From contig CALAUG010000088.1 of assembly GCA_937892155.1 (NCBI GenBank), positions 1-19,476 of the forward strand: DNA of 19,476 nucleotides, given 5' to 3'. This DNA is from an uncultured Bacteroidales bacterium (lineage in GTDB: Bacteria > Bacteroidota > Bacteroidia > Bacteroidales > UBA1715). How positions within the stretch are numbered: the stretch's first letter is position 1; every line of letters starts with the position of its first letter. The notes under the pieces are model-generated. The model was given only the letters and a program-made list of their open reading frames with translations. It was not told the origin of the DNA and ran no database searches. Positions 1 through 10,000 of the stretch are shown one piece after another. The position numbers were made by a program, and so were the translations under genes.

Positions 1-356
1 CCCGAAATGTCATTAATCATAATTGGTCCAAACGATTCTACTATATGTTTGATAACGGAAAGTCTAAAACTATCTATTGATACAGGAAGTTCTGGAAACG
101 TATTTTTAATGATGGTTAAGGGAAGTTCCAACCGTCGTAGTTCTTCTTGCTCGTCTATGTCTTTTGCGCCTGGTCGTGATGAATATCCTCCAATATCAAT
201 AATATCAGCACCATCGACAACCATTTTCTGAATCCTTTTTTCTATGTCCTTTGCCGTGCTATATGTACCTCCATCGTAAAATGAATCGGGGGTAACATTA
301 AGAATTCCCATTACTTTGGGGCATTCGTAGGTCATTGATTTCCAAATATCTGCCAT
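1..356 (-). CDS. folP: Dihydropteroate synthase, N-terminal part (cut by window edge)
   Basis: Reading the minus strand from the ATG at 356-354 gives 118 residues of an open frame that continues beyond base 1. The family signatures are clear: MGILNVTPDSF at residues 16-26, followed by YDGG; GADIIDIGGYSSRPGA at 49-64; then a SIDSFR stretch and INDISG close to the edge. These are the pterin and phosphate binding loops of the TIM-barrel enzyme that condenses 6-hydroxymethyl-dihydropterin diphosphate with p-aminobenzoate in folate synthesis, in the cytoplasm. The usual DIGGxSTRPG Thr is Ser here, a conservative change. The full protein should be about 270-290 residues, so a little under half is present. 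It is divergent from the secreted-protein gene at 427, with 70 bases between the start codons. No Shine-Dalgarno is seen. The identification is from conserved motifs and is firm. Confidence 0.95.
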   Translation of the reverse strand, partial: MADIWKSMTYECPKVMGILNVTPDSFYDGGTYSTAKDIEKRIQKMVVDGADIIDIGGYSSRPGAKDIDEQEELRRLELPLTIIKNTFPELPVSIDSFRLSVIKHIVESFGPIMINDIS

Positions 357-426
357 AGAAAAATCTTTTCGCTAAAATACAGAATATCTTTTGTAACTTT
401 ACCAAAATTTCTATGTCTTTTTCAGT

Positions 427-3400
427 ATGAAGAAGTATTTCACATTGCTGTTCTGTCTGTTGATAACTGTTGTCGCGTTAGCTCAATCGTCGGCTGTGTT
501 TTTTACGGAAAATAAGCATCAATGGGATGAAAAAGTGTTGTTCAGGAGTCACCTGTATGGTGGATATGTGTTTTTGGAGAAAAACTGTCTCACTTATTAT
601 TTTCGTGATGCGGAATCGTTAAAGCATCGTCACGCCAGTACATCCTTGTCGGAAGCAGATTTAGACCGTAGTCGTGAATATTTTATGCAGACGGGTATGC
701 AGCTGCCGTTTGAACATTCTCAGCATTCCGATACCATTAAGGCACACGCATATCAGGTGAAGTTTTCGGGAATGAACCCGCGGACGAAAGTATATGGCCT
801 CAATCAAAATATGTATACGGAAAATTACCTTAAAGGACCAAATCCAAAGTATTGGTCGTCTGGCGTTCGCAGTTTTGATGATGTGGTGTACGAAAATTTG
901 TATCGCAACATTGATTTGCATTTATATGGTAACATAACCGATTTGAAGTACGATTTTGTGGTAAAACCTGGTGGAGATCCTAAAAAAATCAAGTTGGAAT
1001 ATAGCAGCGTCCCGTCAATGTCGGTTCGTCACGATGGTGTGTTGGTGATACAAACATCAGTGAACGAAGTGTATGAGCAAAAGCCCTTTGCATATCAGAT
1101 AATTGGGAACGATACGGTTGTCGTCCCGTGTGAATATCATTTGGAATATTTCACTGTTTCGTACGATTTAGGCGAATACAACAAAAATTACGCTTTGTAC
1201 ATAGATCCTGATTTGATATTTTCTACTTATACTGGCTCTACCGCCGACAACTGGGGATTTACGGCGACATACGATTCCGAAAATAATGCCTATCTGGGTG
1301 GTATAGTCGAAGGATTTGGTTATCCAGTAAATATGGGTGCAATACAGACGGAATATGGCGGCGGGAATTGGGATATTGGTTTAATAAAACTTGATGGCTC
1401 TGGGAAAAATCGTTTGTATGCAACCTATCTTGGTGGGTCAAGTAGTGAAATGCCGCATAGTTTGATTGCTAACAGCAAAAACGAACTGCTCATTCTTGGA
1501 ACAACCGGTTCTCCTGATTTTCCAGTTCAAAGTGGGTACCAGACAACATTTATGGGTGGTGATTCTGTCATATACGACAATACGATAATGTTTGAACATG
1601 GTGTAGATATATTTATTGCTCGCCTTGCCGTTGACGGTTCTGCAATTCTTTCTTCAACATTTTTGGGTGGAACGAAAAATGACGGTCTCAATTTTAGTTG
1701 GGAAACCGATTTGGAATATGGTCACGATTCGTTGTATTACAATTATGGTGATGGTGCCCGTGGCGAAATAATGGTTGACGACAATGATAATGTTTACATT
1801 GCTTCTACAACATTTTCAGACGATTTTCCCGTTCTTAACGGATTTCAAAACACGTTTGGCGGTGCCCAGGATGGCGTTGTATGTAAATTAGATCCGACAC
1901 TTTCAACACTTGTTTGGAGCTCATATATTGGTGGCGACAGTAAAGATGCAGCTTATTCCATTGATGTCGACCACGGTGATGGTGCATATATAACAGGTGG
2001 TACGTGTTCTTCAACGTTGAATTTGCCTGTTGGTGGATATCAGTCAAACAGAATTGGTGGTACGGTTGATGCGTTTGTTTTAAAACTTAACCAAAGCGAC
2101 GGAGCATTGCAGTCAGGTTCGTATTTTGGTTCTACGGAATACGATCAAGCGCATTTTGTTCGTGTGAATTCGTTCGGAAATGTGTATCTGTTCGGGCAGA
2201 CGAAAGCTCCAGGCAGTACGTTGATTTATAATGCAAAATATAGTACCCCAAATAGTGGCCAGTTTTTGGCATCGTTTAACAACGACTTGTCGGAATTACG
2301 ATGGTCAACGGTGTTTGGAAGTGGTTCTGGCGTGCCAAATATTTCACCAACTGCGTTTGAAGTGGATATTTGTAACCGCATTTATTTGGCTGGTGTAGGG
2401 CGTGAGTGGAACGATCAGCCACAGTGGTATTATTATGGTAACCAGTACACACTTTTGTATGACTACGGTTGGTTGTCAATCAATGGGACAAAGGGTATGG
2501 ACATTACCGATGATGCTTATCAAAAGGATACCGATGGAAAGGATTTCTATATCATGGTGATTGACGACGAAGCGAATGGTCTTGATTATGCAACCTATTT
2601 TGGCGAATTGGCCGATGGTAGGGTGATATATACTGCAGCAGACGGGTACACATATTATGGATGTGCCAATGGTGGTCGCGACCACGTTGATGGTGGTACG
2701 AGCCGTTTTGATGCAAATGGATACGTGTATCAAAGCGTGTGCGCAAGTTGTGGCGGTTGCAACGGATTTCCAATAGCTCCAAATCCGGGTGTGTGGTCAA
2801 CAAAAAATAATTCAAGCAACTGCAATGCCGCAGTGCTGCGTTTTGTTATTGATTTTGGTTTGATAGAGGCAGATTTTGATTTGCCGGAGGTTGGTTGCGT
2901 AAGCAAGGAACTGGTATTTAAAAACACAACTCAAATTCACTATAATAATCCCCATGTGGTATATACCTGGGATTTTGGTGATGGAACAACGTCAAACGAG
3001 GAATCGCCGACGCACGTATACCCATCTGTAGGGACATACAAAATTACCTTATACGTACAAGATTCCACTTCGTGCAACCAGAGTGATTCTGTTTCCAAGG
3101 AATTTTCTATTGCTACGAAAACAAATTATGAAACCCTTGATGTGCAGAATATTTGTCTTGGCGATAGTGTTCTCGTTGGTATTCCTAATGAATATGACGA
3201 ATCGTTGGAATATGAATGGAGTCCAAAGGATTGGTTGACGGATCCATCGCAGCCACATACCTATACAACTCCGAACGATACGACTACCTACCAGCTTACG
3301 GTTACTTCGGGATGGTGCCAAACTGTGTACGAGCAGACAGTCAACACGTTTAACGAGGATTATTATGTAAAAAAAATCGATGTCACGGAAAAGGGTATGC

Positions 3401-4875
3401 CGCGAAAATCAAAAATTTGCAAGGGAGAAACTGTGCGGCTGACGGTACAGACAAATGCTCCGTCGCAGCGATTCTTGTGGTCAACAGATAGACAGTTTAC
3501 GAAAATTATCAATCCCGATTTTTCTGTTAACTATATCGACGTTGCACCAACAGAAACAACAACTTACTATGTGAAAACATTGAGTACGTACTGCGATTTT
3601 GAAGCACAGGATACAATCACCATAGAGGTGTTCCATAACGATATACAGGCATTTGGAGACACGTTGATGTGTCTGGGTGATATTGTTTCTGTGTACGTTA
3701 AAAATTTTAATCCTGAAAATGAATTGACGTATCAATGGACACCTAAAAATGTGATTCAATCGGGTAGTAGCGACGATATGGCGTTTGTGAAGCCAACTCG
3801 TTCAACCGATTTTGTTGTATATGCAACCGATGCAATTGGTTGTCAGTATACCGATACCGTTCGCATTGATGTGGATGAACTTTTGTTGGAACTTGACAAC
3901 TTCCAGCAGATTAGTTGTAATGGCAGGACGGATGCGCAGATAGAAGTCGCTCCGATAGGAATAGATCCGTATGAATATGTGTGGGAAGATGGTTCTACAT
4001 TGCCAGGCCGTTACAATTTGGGTAAAGGAATCTACAATGTGGTTGTTACCGACGGATTGGGCTGCACAAATTCTTTGAAGGTTGAAGTAAAAGAACCTGA
4101 TGTACTGAAAATTACAGACGTATCTCATTTTAACGAATCATGTAAAGGTGCTTGTAATGGCTGGATAGATGTTTCTGTTTCGGGTGGAACAAAGCCATAC
4201 TCTTACCAGTGGTCAAATGGAGACACGTTGGCCAAGGCAACGCATTTATGTCCAGGCACATATTCTATGAAACTCGTCGATGCCAATGGTTGTAGCGATA
4301 GCATAAAAAATCCTATCGACATTGTTCTTGAAGAACGTTTACCAGATGTTGAGGTTTCTGCAGACAAAACCTTACTTTATCTTGGTCAGGAAACGAAACT
4401 CTATGCTACGCAGCATCCATCAGATTCCATTAGTTATATATGGACACCGAATATATGGCTCGATGACAACAAAAAACCTATAGTAACCGTAACTCCGGAT
4501 ATAGAACTTAACCTGACATATAAACTTGTCGCCGTAGATCAGTATGGCTGTCAGCGTTCCGATACTATTACCATTAAATCGGTGGAGTGGATTTGTGGGA
4601 ATCCATTTATATTCGTTCCTACGGCTTTTACGCCAAATAATGATGGCAAAAACGACGTTATTCAAGTGTATGGTGGTGTTATTTCGAACTTTGTTTTTGA
4701 AATTTTTGACCGTTGGGGCGAAAAAGTCTTTGAAACTAGCGATTCAAATGATGCATGGGACGGAACCTATAACGGAAAACCTTTGCAGCCACAGGTTTTT
4801 GTGTATTATTTAAAAGGAACGTGTCTCAATGGAGAAGAGTTTGAGGAAAAGGGTAACATCACTCTTATTCGATAA
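427..4875 (+). CDS. Large T9SS-secreted protein: DUF7948-like domain, SBBP propeller, PKD, SprB-like repeats, type B (CHU_C) sorting domain
   Basis: 1482 residues, predicted exported to the cell surface. A signal peptide covers residues 1-19, with cleavage likely after VALA. Residues about 20-265 look like the DUF7948-type domain that precedes SBBP repeats (NKHQW motif near the start). Seven SBBP-like blades follow, each opening with a T/S-[YFV]-x-G-[GSE] motif, at about residues 265, 332, 411, 498, 564, 627 and 722. A DHVDGGTSRFD motif and a CASCGGC cluster lie at about 750-785. A PKD domain with the WDFGDGTTS core lies at about 840-900, then two Ig-like modules, then two SprB-like repeats at about 1160-1230 and 1235-1300. 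The last ~90 residues (from about 1395: FVPTAFTPNNDGKNDV, then FDRWGEKVFE and a W-DGT motif) are the gliding motility-associated C-terminal, or type B T9SS sorting, domain. The stop overlaps the start of the PorP/SprF gene (TAATG), so the two are translationally coupled. The function is likely adhesion or surface display; the ligand is unknown. Confidence 0.93.
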   Translation: MKKYFTLLFCLLITVVALAQSSAVFFTENKHQWDEKVLFRSHLYGGYVFLEKNCLTYYFRDAESLKHRHASTSLSEADLDRSREYFMQTGMQLPFEHSQHSDTIKAHAYQVKFSGMNPRTKVYGLNQNMYTENYLKGPNPKYWSSGVRSFDDVVYENLYRNIDLHLYGNITDLKYDFVVKPGGDPKKIKLEYSSVPSMSVRHDGVLVIQTSVNEVYEQKPFAYQIIGNDTVVVPCEYHLEYFTVSYDLGEYNKNYALYIDPDLIFSTYTGSTADNWGFTATYDSENNAYLGGIVEGFGYPVNMGAIQTEYGGGNWDIGLIKLDGSGKNRLYATYLGGSSSEMPHSLIANSKNELLILGTTGSPDFPVQSGYQTTFMGGDSVIYDNTIMFEHGVDIFIARLAVDGSAILSSTFLGGTKNDGLNFSWETDLEYGHDSLYYNYGDGARGEIMVDDNDNVYIASTTFSDDFPVLNGFQNTFGGAQDGVVCKLDPTLSTLVWSSYIGGDSKDAAYSIDVDHGDGAYITGGTCSSTLNLPVGGYQSNRIGGTVDAFVLKLNQSDGALQSGSYFGSTEYDQAHFVRVNSFGNVYLFGQTKAPGSTLIYNAKYSTPNSGQFLASFNNDLSELRWSTVFGSGSGVPNISPTAFEVDICNRIYLAGVGREWNDQPQWYYYGNQYTLLYDYGWLSINGTKGMDITDDAYQKDTDGKDFYIMVIDDEANGLDYATYFGELADGRVIYTAADGYTYYGCANGGRDHVDGGTSRFDANGYVYQSVCASCGGCNGFPIAPNPGVWSTKNNSSNCNAAVLRFVIDFGLIEADFDLPEVGCVSKELVFKNTTQIHYNNPHVVYTWDFGDGTTSNEESPTHVYPSVGTYKITLYVQDSTSCNQSDSVSKEFSIATKTNYETLDVQNICLGDSVLVGIPNEYDESLEYEWSPKDWLTDPSQPHTYTTPNDTTTYQLTVTSGWCQTVYEQTVNTFNEDYYVKKIDVTEKGMPRKSKICKGETVRLTVQTNAPSQRFLWSTDRQFTKIINPDFSVNYIDVAPTETTTYYVKTLSTYCDFEAQDTITIEVFHNDIQAFGDTLMCLGDIVSVYVKNFNPENELTYQWTPKNVIQSGSSDDMAFVKPTRSTDFVVYATDAIGCQYTDTVRIDVDELLLELDNFQQISCNGRTDAQIEVAPIGIDPYEYVWEDGSTLPGRYNLGKGIYNVVVTDGLGCTNSLKVEVKEPDVLKITDVSHFNESCKGACNGWIDVSVSGGTKPYSYQWSNGDTLAKATHLCPGTYSMKLVDANGCSDSIKNPIDIVLEERLPDVEVSADKTLLYLGQETKLYATQHPSDSISYIWTPNIWLDDNKKPIVTVTPDIELNLTYKLVAVDQYGCQRSDTITIKSVEWICGNPFIFVPTAFTPNNDGKNDVIQVYGGVISNFVFEIFDRWGEKVFETSDSNDAWDGTYNGKPLQPQVFVYYLKGTCLNGEEFEEKGNITLIR

Positions 4876-5888
4876 TGCTAAAGAAAATTCTGACATATTG
4901 TATTGTTGCTATGGCTGCGATTGATGTGTATGCCCAGGATATTCACTTCTCAAATTTTTATACCAATACACTTAATTTAAATCCAGCCGATGCTGGATTT
5001 TTTACGGGTCATTATCGGTTCTGTCTCGCATATAGAGATCAATATAGAACGGTAGCAAAGCCATATCAGACGGTTACAGCAAATTTTGATGGGAAAGTTG
5101 CAAAACGAGGGTGGAACTTCATATTGGGATACGGTGCTTTGCTTAATATGGATGTGGCTGGCGATGCAAATTACAACACGGTTCAGTTTGGAATTCCGTT
5201 TGCGCAGCATTTTAAATTGGTTAGCAACACGGTTATTATTTCGTATGGAATTTTGCCTGCAATTCATTATTGTTCGTTTGATTATGCTAATCTAACGTTC
5301 GGCGAACAGTTTGAAGGAATGAAATATAATCCAGATGCCGAAATAACAGAAGCGTTGGATATGAATGAGGTTACTTATTTTGATTTAAACGCCGGCGTTA
5401 TGGGTACATTCAAACCACGAAAAAATCAAACCTATACAATCGGTGTCGCGATGTACAATATCAATCAACCCGATATTTCATTCTACGACAACGATATTCC
5501 GTTGCCGCACCGTTTTCTTGTACACGGCTCCGGAATAATTAGTCCGACATCAAATATTGATGTCATACCAGGTTTTAAGATGCAGTTCCAAGGAAAGCAG
5601 CACGAGTTTCATTTTGGTCTAATGGGAATTAGTTATTTCGATGGGAGTGCTGTTTCGCAAGTGCAGTATGGCGCATGGTTCCGCTCAAAAAACAAAGATG
5701 CAGTGATATTTGGTATAGGTTGCCGCTATTCTGGATTTGACATAATGTTTAATTACGATTTGAATATTTCTTCGTTAAAGACAGCCAGTAACGGTCACGG
5801 AGCAGCTGAGATAACGCTTTCGTACATTGTTGAAAATAACAATAAAAGCAAACGTATGGCAGCAGTGCGCTGTCCACATACGTTGTAG
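4875..5888 (+). CDS. PorP/SprF family type IX secretion outer-membrane protein
   Basis: 337 residues with a signal peptide at about 1-21 (cleavage after VYA). The mature protein opens with the family hallmark HFSNFYTNTLNLNPADAGF followed by FCLAYRDQYR, matching the general pattern (Q/H)FSQ(F/Y)Y..xLNPAxxG...xxYRxQW. The rest alternates short hydrophobic and glycine- or aromatic-rich strands typical of a 14-strand-type OM beta-barrel. PorP is associated with the T9SS machinery, and SprF is needed for secretion of the type B cargo SprB in Flavobacterium. Because the start codon overlaps the stop of a type B cargo gene, a dedicated SprF-like role for that cargo is the best inference. It could instead be a core PorP, but core PorP usually sits with porK-N genes, which are absent here. 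The gene faces the minus-strand AsmA operon. Confidence 0.93.
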   Translation: MLKKILTYCIVAMAAIDVYAQDIHFSNFYTNTLNLNPADAGFFTGHYRFCLAYRDQYRTVAKPYQTVTANFDGKVAKRGWNFILGYGALLNMDVAGDANYNTVQFGIPFAQHFKLVSNTVIISYGILPAIHYCSFDYANLTFGEQFEGMKYNPDAEITEALDMNEVTYFDLNAGVMGTFKPRKNQTYTIGVAMYNINQPDISFYDNDIPLPHRFLVHGSGIISPTSNIDVIPGFKMQFQGKQHEFHFGLMGISYFDGSAVSQVQYGAWFRSKNKDAVIFGIGCRYSGFDIMFNYDLNISSLKTASNGHGAAEITLSYIVENNNKSKRMAAVRCPHTL

Positions 5889-5925
5889 GATAAAAACCAT
5901 CAAGGACTGAAGAATACTACAAAAC

Positions 5926-5969
5926 AAATTATAGCCTCAGAATCGTTTCGGCTTTTACAAAAATTTTGT
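5926..5969. terminator. Weak candidate bidirectional terminator between convergent genes
   Basis: Between the stop at 5888 and the convergent stop at 5985 there is an imperfect inverted repeat. AGCC (5933-5936) can pair with GGCT (5950-5953), which is followed by TTTT. The outer arms, ACAAATT-like on the left and AATTTTGTTT on the right, can extend pairing with bulges. The stem is short and AT-rich, so this is a guess supported mainly by position. No other feature is seen in the 96 bases. Confidence 0.3.
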
Positions 5970-5984
5970 TTGATATAAGTTTCT

Positions 5985-7025
5985 TTAAAATTGCAGATGT
6001 TTTAGAACTTTTTCTGCGTCAAACACGTGGTCTAATTCTGGTAAATAAATGCTTACGGCTTCTTTTTGAAGTTTTTTTGCGTATGTCGGTGAAAAGAAAT
6101 AAATGCCGTTGCTAATTACGTAGTGGAGAATGAAGAAACGGTATGCTTCTTTCATAAAGCGTATTTCGTTTTCTGTGAGAGGAAAAATAGCGTGGTATTC
6201 TTCCAAAAACATCAAAAAACGTTCTTCGTTTAGTTGAGTTGCGGTATAACTAAAATCTGTTTTGTCGCCAATGTCGGAAACTACGCGGCTACACATATAT
6301 AAGTCCATAATGCGCGAACTCATTCTAAACCAGTCGTAATCCCAGCGGGAATACAGTGTCCCGTCGTCCCGTACTGAAAAATTACCACTGTTCCAGTCAA
6401 CAAATACAGGAATTTTAGCGAAATTGTCAAAGCCAAGTTTTGCAATATTGTTCAAGAACAAATCGCAGTGGCTACGAATAAGGTTTTCGTTGCCTTTAAA
6501 TTGTTCGGTATGCTCGGGATTTTCTATGTTACGCATTAATTGCATAATGTCCTTTCGCAGATTCTTCGAGGAACGTGGCAAAACGGGTGCAATTGTGTCG
6601 CAGGCTTTATGAAATTTTGCCATTTCCGTACCGAAAATGCGTACTTGTTTGTCGTTCAATCGTTTAGGTAACTTTTGTGCGATGCGGACAGGACGGTAAA
6701 ACACCATCCATACTTCAATCATTGTGTCTTCGTATTTGTATAAATACAGTTCGTCGTTTTTCATTAACGAACTCGACAACATCGATTCGTATGGATACTC
6801 TAAATTGTTTGCTAATACGTTTATGATGGTGTGATCGTCCTTAAAGTTTTCGTATTTGCCAAAATTGGAAACTTTAACCATCAGGCAGCCACCGTCGGTG
6901 AGCGTAAGTTTAAAGACTTTATTTGTCGAAACGTTGACGCTCAAATCTTGAATGTCAATAATTTCGCGTTTGGCATTGTATTCCTGCCATCCAAGCCGAA
7001 TAATTGATTGATAATCAATGTTCAT
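5985..7025 (-). CDS. APH/choline-kinase-like phosphotransferase-fold protein with altered Brenner motif
   Basis: 346 residues, no signal peptide, predicted cytoplasmic. The fold is suggested by several elements: CLMVKVSNFGKYENF at about 47-61, with Lys51 as the candidate ATP lysine; FGTEMAKFHKACD at 131-143, like the helix before the APH catalytic loop; VFVDWNSGNFSV at 207-218, equivalent to the HGDxxxxN Brenner motif; and SRWDYDWFR at 226-234, equivalent to the DFG/IDW metal-binding Asp. The catalytic Asp210 and metal Asn215 are kept, but the position of the Brenner His is Phe208. It may be an active small-molecule kinase with a variant loop, or a non-canonical enzyme. The substrate cannot be inferred. 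It is the last gene of a four-gene operon; its start is one base after the stop of the AsmA gene. Nothing points to antibiotic resistance. Confidence 0.7.
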   Translation of the reverse strand: MNIDYQSIIRLGWQEYNAKREIIDIQDLSVNVSTNKVFKLTLTDGGCLMVKVSNFGKYENFKDDHTIINVLANNLEYPYESMLSSSLMKNDELYLYKYEDTMIEVWMVFYRPVRIAQKLPKRLNDKQVRIFGTEMAKFHKACDTIAPVLPRSSKNLRKDIMQLMRNIENPEHTEQFKGNENLIRSHCDLFLNNIAKLGFDNFAKIPVFVDWNSGNFSVRDDGTLYSRWDYDWFRMSSRIMDLYMCSRVVSDIGDKTDFSYTATQLNEERFLMFLEEYHAIFPLTENEIRFMKEAYRFFILHYVISNGIYFFSPTYAKKLQKEAVSIYLPELDHVFDAEKVLKHLQF

Positions 7026-7026
7026 A

Positions 7027-10000
7027 CTAGTCTTTAATCAATGCATCCTGATTTTTTACGTTTGCCTGTAATGAAGAACTGATGATTTTCTTCAACGATA
7101 GGATTTGTTCGTCAACAACACCACGTTTCTCTGGCTTATACAATTTTTTGTATTGGCATTTTGCTAATTTAAATTTCAAATCATCAAGATTACCCAAAAT
7201 GTTCAAACCTAATTTGAATAGCAATGGACTTTTTGTAAGCGAAATATGGTAATTATACGTCATGTCCAAATTGTGGTAGCCAGACAGTACGGCTTGATAT
7301 TTGTCCATTGAAACGACAAACGGGTACACGTCAACTTCGTTCCTGAAGGCCGTCATTTCAACGTCAAGGCTATCAATTATGTTTTTAGTTTTCTTTTTAT
7401 TAAAAAGAAGCAACTTTGAAATTTGTTGATATGTCTCGTTGTCCATAACTACGAGGTCTTTTCCTTTAATTGCGGCTGCACCGCGAAGTGTAGAGAATTT
7501 TGGGTCGTAATTAGATTTTAGATATGTTTCTGCAGCTAAGTGGAATTCTGCCTTTCCCGAGAATGACTTCAACATTGGAACAAGTGTGTCGATGTCTGGA
7601 ATCATATCAATCAAATCGGCAATGCTGATGTCTATTAAGTGGAAATCAAGTCCGGTAAACAAGTGGTTCTTACGTTCTGAACGGTACATTGCCGTTAGCT
7701 GCATTTGTGCTGCATCGCAGGTGAAACCCATTTCTTCGATGACTAACACACCATCGCGGATTGTAACTCCTCCGCCTGCGTGTTCAATGATTGTATTGCC
7801 GACAAGAGCTTTCTTTATGTCGGTTTTGAGAACAATGTCAACACCAAGAGGTACCATAAATGGGTTGTCTTCTTCAAGTTCTGTTGAGTCGGCAGTGTTG
7901 TTCGCAATCGTCTGTTCTTCAGCAACCTCGGTGGTGTCACCAATGCCGCTGATAGTGTTCACAATCTCCATTATGTCGGTGTAGTTTGACGTAAAGGTAA
8001 GGTCACCTTTAAGAAGATCTTCGCCGTTAATGTAGTCAGCTATGTTTCGTATGCTTCCTTGTAATTCAAAATCGGAGTTGCCAAAAATAACCTTGCTTTG
8101 ATCAATATTGAAACGGTTTTTGTTCATATCGCATTTTATTTTTGACACTTTTATAGGTGTTTCTAAGTCGGTAATGGCAATCTGTCCTTGGTTAAAGTTC
8201 AGTTTTACATCAGGATTCCATTGTAGTAATGCGTCTTCCTGTTTTTCGTCGTATTCTGCTTTTGCATCAATATTGATAATGCCAGTGCGTGCGGAAACAA
8301 CGTCGGCAACTTTTGCATACACGCTGTCGCAGTTAAATAGGCATACATATCCTGTATTATTCCCCTTTGGATACATTTTTGCTGTTCCTTTCGGGTGGCG
8401 GATTGTTGCCGAAATTGTGTCTGTCTCCATGATGTATTTTACATTGGAAATGTCAAAATCGCAGGCAAGAGCAACTTCCTGTGCCGTGTCCATTACGTCG
8501 GACAGACCAAGACGCAAATCTGCATCATGTAAATCGGCTTTAAAAAAGTCAGTCATTGTTACGTTCATATTGTCGCTTGTAATGCCTAAGTCGAGCAATT
8601 CTTTGAATTCCTGACAGGTATGCGTACTGGGAAGTTTTACGTCTATTGCCATTTTTTTGCTTGTGACGAATGTTGAATCTTCGTAAACGGCATCAAAATC
8701 AGATAAGTTTATTGTTCCGTTTGCTATAATGTGCTGTAAATCAACGTCCGTCAGTGCGTCTAACGAACAGTTCGCCGTGAGGGCGGCATCGGCCCAACCA
8801 GTTGCAAAAATATAATCTGGAATATCATTTTTCAAATCAAGCAACCACAAGTGAGCGTTGAGCTTAAGATTGAAGTTCATCTTGTTCATTAAATCAAGAA
8901 TGTCGCCATTTGCCGTAACCGAGGATTTTCCCGTTTTTGCCGATACTGAATTGATTTTTATTGCTGAATTTTTCTCTTCGTTCAAATCAATATTCAGGTG
9001 TGCATTTGCCGCAACGTCGTACAAATCGTGGCCAAGACCATCAATAATGACAGAACCATCGGAATAAGTTGCATCTGCGGTAATGAGTGGCATCAAAGTG
9101 TCGTTTAAAATACCGCGTACGTTACCAGTCAATTGAATAATACCATCTAAGTTGATGCCGTCTAGATATTCTTTCATCATTTTTTCTGGCACTAACGGGA
9201 ACAATTTGTTCAGTGCAATATTGTTCGTTGAAAAATTCATATTCATACGAATGTCGTCGCCAATTTCCGTATCGCCAGTCAGTGAAATCTGGTGTTCGTT
9301 AATGCCAATCAAAGCATCAGTCAACACGAATTTTAGAGAATCAAGAGATGCTTCTAAAGGTAATACTGCTTGTACATTCAAAGAATCAGCATATTGTGTT
9401 TCGCCCATTGTGGCAGAAACACCAGTCAAAAACAATTTTAAAGTTCCCTGTATGTCGCTGTAGTTCCCGATTCCACCCGAAAACTTCGTTTCAAGATTAT
9501 TGATTGCAGCAACCAATTGTGTGGAATCAGTCATCGCAAAATCAATGGCACCAGAAGTCATTTTCAAATCAGTCGCTATGTCATCATTCTCCATCAACAC
9601 ATCAGCACTTAAAAAGACGTTTTTTATGGAAGCGTTCATTTTTGACGGCACATCAACATACGAAGCAGAAATATCTTTCAATTCCACGTCTTTGATAGCC
9701 AGCGCTTTGAAAATTGAAGTTGTTGTTGTGTCCTCAACTGCGGTCGTATCAATAACAAAAACATCATAGTTGGCAGCACTATCAGCATTAACATAAATAT
9801 TTGCCTGTGTATTATTAAGATACACACCATTGACAATGATATTTTTGTTTGAAAGATATTCTTTAACGTCAACTGTGGCAATTAATTCATCAATATGTGC
9901 GACTGTATCCGATTGTGCTCCGTCCATTGGATTAATGAGTGCCACATTGTTCAGACGAATTCCAAAATGAGGGAATGTACTGAAAAACGTGAGGTCAACG

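Noticed and set aside
7..231. Plus-strand 74-residue open frame at the left edge
   Set aside because: It is antisense to folP, whose motifs are unmistakable on the minus strand.
661..4665. Many minus-strand open frames of 60-108 residues inside the 1482-residue gene
   Set aside because: They are antisense shadows, rich in His, Ile and Asn, with no recognisable domain.
5985..7025. Reading the kinase-like gene as an aminoglycoside resistance gene
   Set aside because: The Brenner His is missing, similarity is only at fold level, and it sits in a housekeeping-like envelope operon.
8108..8614. 168-residue plus-strand open frame inside the AsmA gene, and similar long frames at 7586-7984 and 9152-9463
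   Set aside because: They lie antisense to a well-supported gene, have no family resemblance and no promoter; they are frames left open by its codon use.
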